Shown here: in pieces, positions 6,017 through 7,076 of the stretch | Layout of the letters: each line of letters begins with the position of its first letter | How positions within the stretch are numbered: position 1 is the stretch's first letter | NCBI GenBank assembly: GCA_905236615.1 | Contig: CAJORC010000014.1 | Location: 1 to 7,076 of the forward strand | Length of the DNA: 7,076 nt | Direction of reading: 5' to 3' | Source: an uncultured Lachnospiraceae bacterium | Lineage (GTDB): Bacteria; Bacillota; Clostridia; Lachnospirales; Lachnospiraceae | The notes under the pieces: model-generated | What the model was told of the DNA's origin: nothing | Database searches by the model: none | Seen by the model: the letters and a program-made list of their open reading frames with translations, nothing else | Made by a program: the position numbers and the translations under genes

Positions 6017-7076
6017 TTATATACCTGTCATATTAACGAACCTCATTGTCACATGACCGAATTTGACAATATCACCATTTTGTATTTCTGCATTTTCGTC
6101 CGCCTGAAGTCTCCGATCATTCAGACATGTGCCGTTTGTCGAGTTTAAGTCGTTTATGAAATAGCGGTTTCCGACTTTTCTTATACATGCATGTATCCGG
6201 CTTACTCCGCTGTCATTTATAATTCCGTTGACTTTCCCCTTCATTTTGCCTATCAGAAAAGGCGTTTCTCCTATCGCAAGATCGATCGTGTTTCCGTTAA
6301 TCCTTCCCTTAAGCGATGCCTCCGGCATTCCTTCCTCGTGATCTCCGTATCTTGAAAGAACTACTGTCTCTTCGTCGTCATCATCATCTTCTTCCTCAAA
6401 ATCATCTTCTTCAAATTCATCATCTGTCTCATCTTCCGCTTCTCCGTAAATACTATACTTAGCCTTCTCAATTTCTCCGTCCAGATAATCCATGCTGAAA
6501 TAGCTGTCATCCGATTCACTATATACACAGGCATCCTCCGTCCCGGTTTTTTTCTTGAAAAAATGTATCACACCTATGATCGCAGCTGCAAAAACAAGTG
6601 CTATAACCGCTCCGGCCGTAAGATAATCATCCCCGGAGAGTCCCAGACAGACCAGAATTTCCGGATCGGACAAAACAACGATATAGAGTCCGACCGCCGC
6701 AAGTAAAAGACCTATGCAGATAATTATACCTGTACGCAGATTTTTCTTTTTATCCGCTTCTTTGGCAGCATTTTCCTTCTCTTTTTCAGGGAAGCTGAAG
6801 TCCCGCCTTAACTCCGTTTTTTCTATTTTAACCGGCTTTTTCTTTTTTACCGGCTTTTTTGTCTTTTCATTCATCGTGCTGTCTTCGAGGATAGCGGCAG
6901 GAGAAACACCTCCCTCAGCAGCAATATTGAAATACTCACTGCTGAGTTCAACTGCCCTGCTGTCATTTTCATCGGTTTTATCTATAAGATATTCCGCAAG
7001 CCTCTCCGCATCACAGGATTCATTCACCTCAGGAAGACAAATAAAGAGCCATTCATTCTGCTGCTCATCAAAATAA
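6017..7076 (-). CDS. membrane FHA-domain protein (DUF6382-like N-terminal region), 5' end outside window
   Basis: The frame stays open to the window edge, so the true start lies beyond 7076; a GTG at 7027 is the first in-frame start-like codon but has no convincing ribosome site. Counting from 7027, the order is: an end piece of a larger domain (window edge to about residue 38; EWLFICLPE just upstream of 7027 and LAEYLIDKTDENDSRAVELS), a Lys-rich linker (54-70), two membrane helices (100-119 and 137-156), a very acidic segment (197-220), and a complete C-terminal FHA domain (about 256-332). The FHA phosphothreonine-binding signatures are intact: SRIH (276-279) and NSTNG (295-299). The N-terminal piece resembles DUF6382, which is linked to FHA domains in many Clostridia (from memory, moderate confidence). 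The FHA domain should bind a phosphothreonine partner on the cytoplasmic face, probably in a Ser/Thr kinase pathway; no kinase or phosphatase is visible here. Confidence 0.85.
   Translation of the reverse strand, partial: YFDEQQNEWLFICLPEVNESCDAERLAEYLIDKTDENDSRAVELSSEYFNIAAEGGVSPAAILEDSTMNEKTKKPVKKKKPVKIEKTELRRDFSFPEKEKENAAKEADKKKNLRTGIIICIGLLLAAVGLYIVVLSDPEILVCLGLSGDDYLTAGAVIALVFAAAIIGVIHFFKKKTGTEDACVYSESDDSYFSMDYLDGEIEKAKYSIYGEAEDETDDEFEEDDFEEEDDDDDEETVVLSRYGDHEEGMPEASLKGRINGNTIDLAIGETPFLIGKMKGKVNGIINDSGVSRIHACIRKVGNRYFINDLNSTNGTCLNDRRLQADENAEIQNGDIVKFGHVTMRFVNMTGI

Noticed and set aside
6367..6432. Tandem repeat of TCG/TCA/TCT triplets
   Set aside because: These are Asp/Glu codons of the acidic linker read in antisense; the units are irregular and explained by the protein composition.
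6714..7076. Plus-strand open frame opposite the FHA gene
   Set aside because: It is the antisense of the Lys/Glu-rich coding region; its Ser/Phe-rich composition is a mirror artefact and no ribosome site is seen.

Overview
The window looks like a chromosomal segment from a low-to-mid GC anaerobic Clostridia (Lachnospiraceae/Oscillospiraceae-like, possibly rumen or gut). This is an inference from strong AGGAGG ribosome sites, consensus sigma-A promoters, short U-tailed terminators, and the gene families: a clostridial HflK/HflC pair, a single-domain LUD protein, a YhaN-like ATPase and a membrane FHA protein. No mobile element, tRNA, rRNA or CRISPR array was seen.

Layout. (1) 44-2083: a two-gene hflK-hflC operon on the plus strand with a near-consensus promoter and a hairpin terminator that also faces the next gene. 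(2) 2088-2717, minus: a stand-alone LUD-domain protein, convergent with hflC. (3) 2718-3124: about 400 bases without an intact gene. It holds the likely LUD promoter, a start-less C-terminal gene remnant with its own terminator-like hairpin, a promoter that appears to lie inside that hairpin, and a second dyad in the presumed leader. (4) 3125-5952, plus: a 55-residue small protein translationally coupled (ATGA overlap) to an 887-residue SMC/Rad50-like, YhaN-type ATPase carrying two transmembrane helices in mid coiled coil, ended by a perfect 13-bp hairpin. (5) 6017-7076, minus: a membrane protein with a C-terminal FHA domain whose N-terminus lies beyond the window.

How they fit together. HflK and HflC should form a membrane SPFH complex that modulates FtsH, which is not in the window. 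The YhaN-like ATPase normally works beside a Mre11/SbcD-type nuclease (YhaO). No nuclease gene is present, and the small protein sits exactly where one would be expected and looks to me like the C-terminal tail of one. The ATPase also has two unusual nucleotide-site residues. That locus, with its promoter-in-hairpin, is the most interesting part of the window. The FHA protein probably reads Ser/Thr phosphorylation at the membrane. I see no evidence that the separate transcription units form one system.
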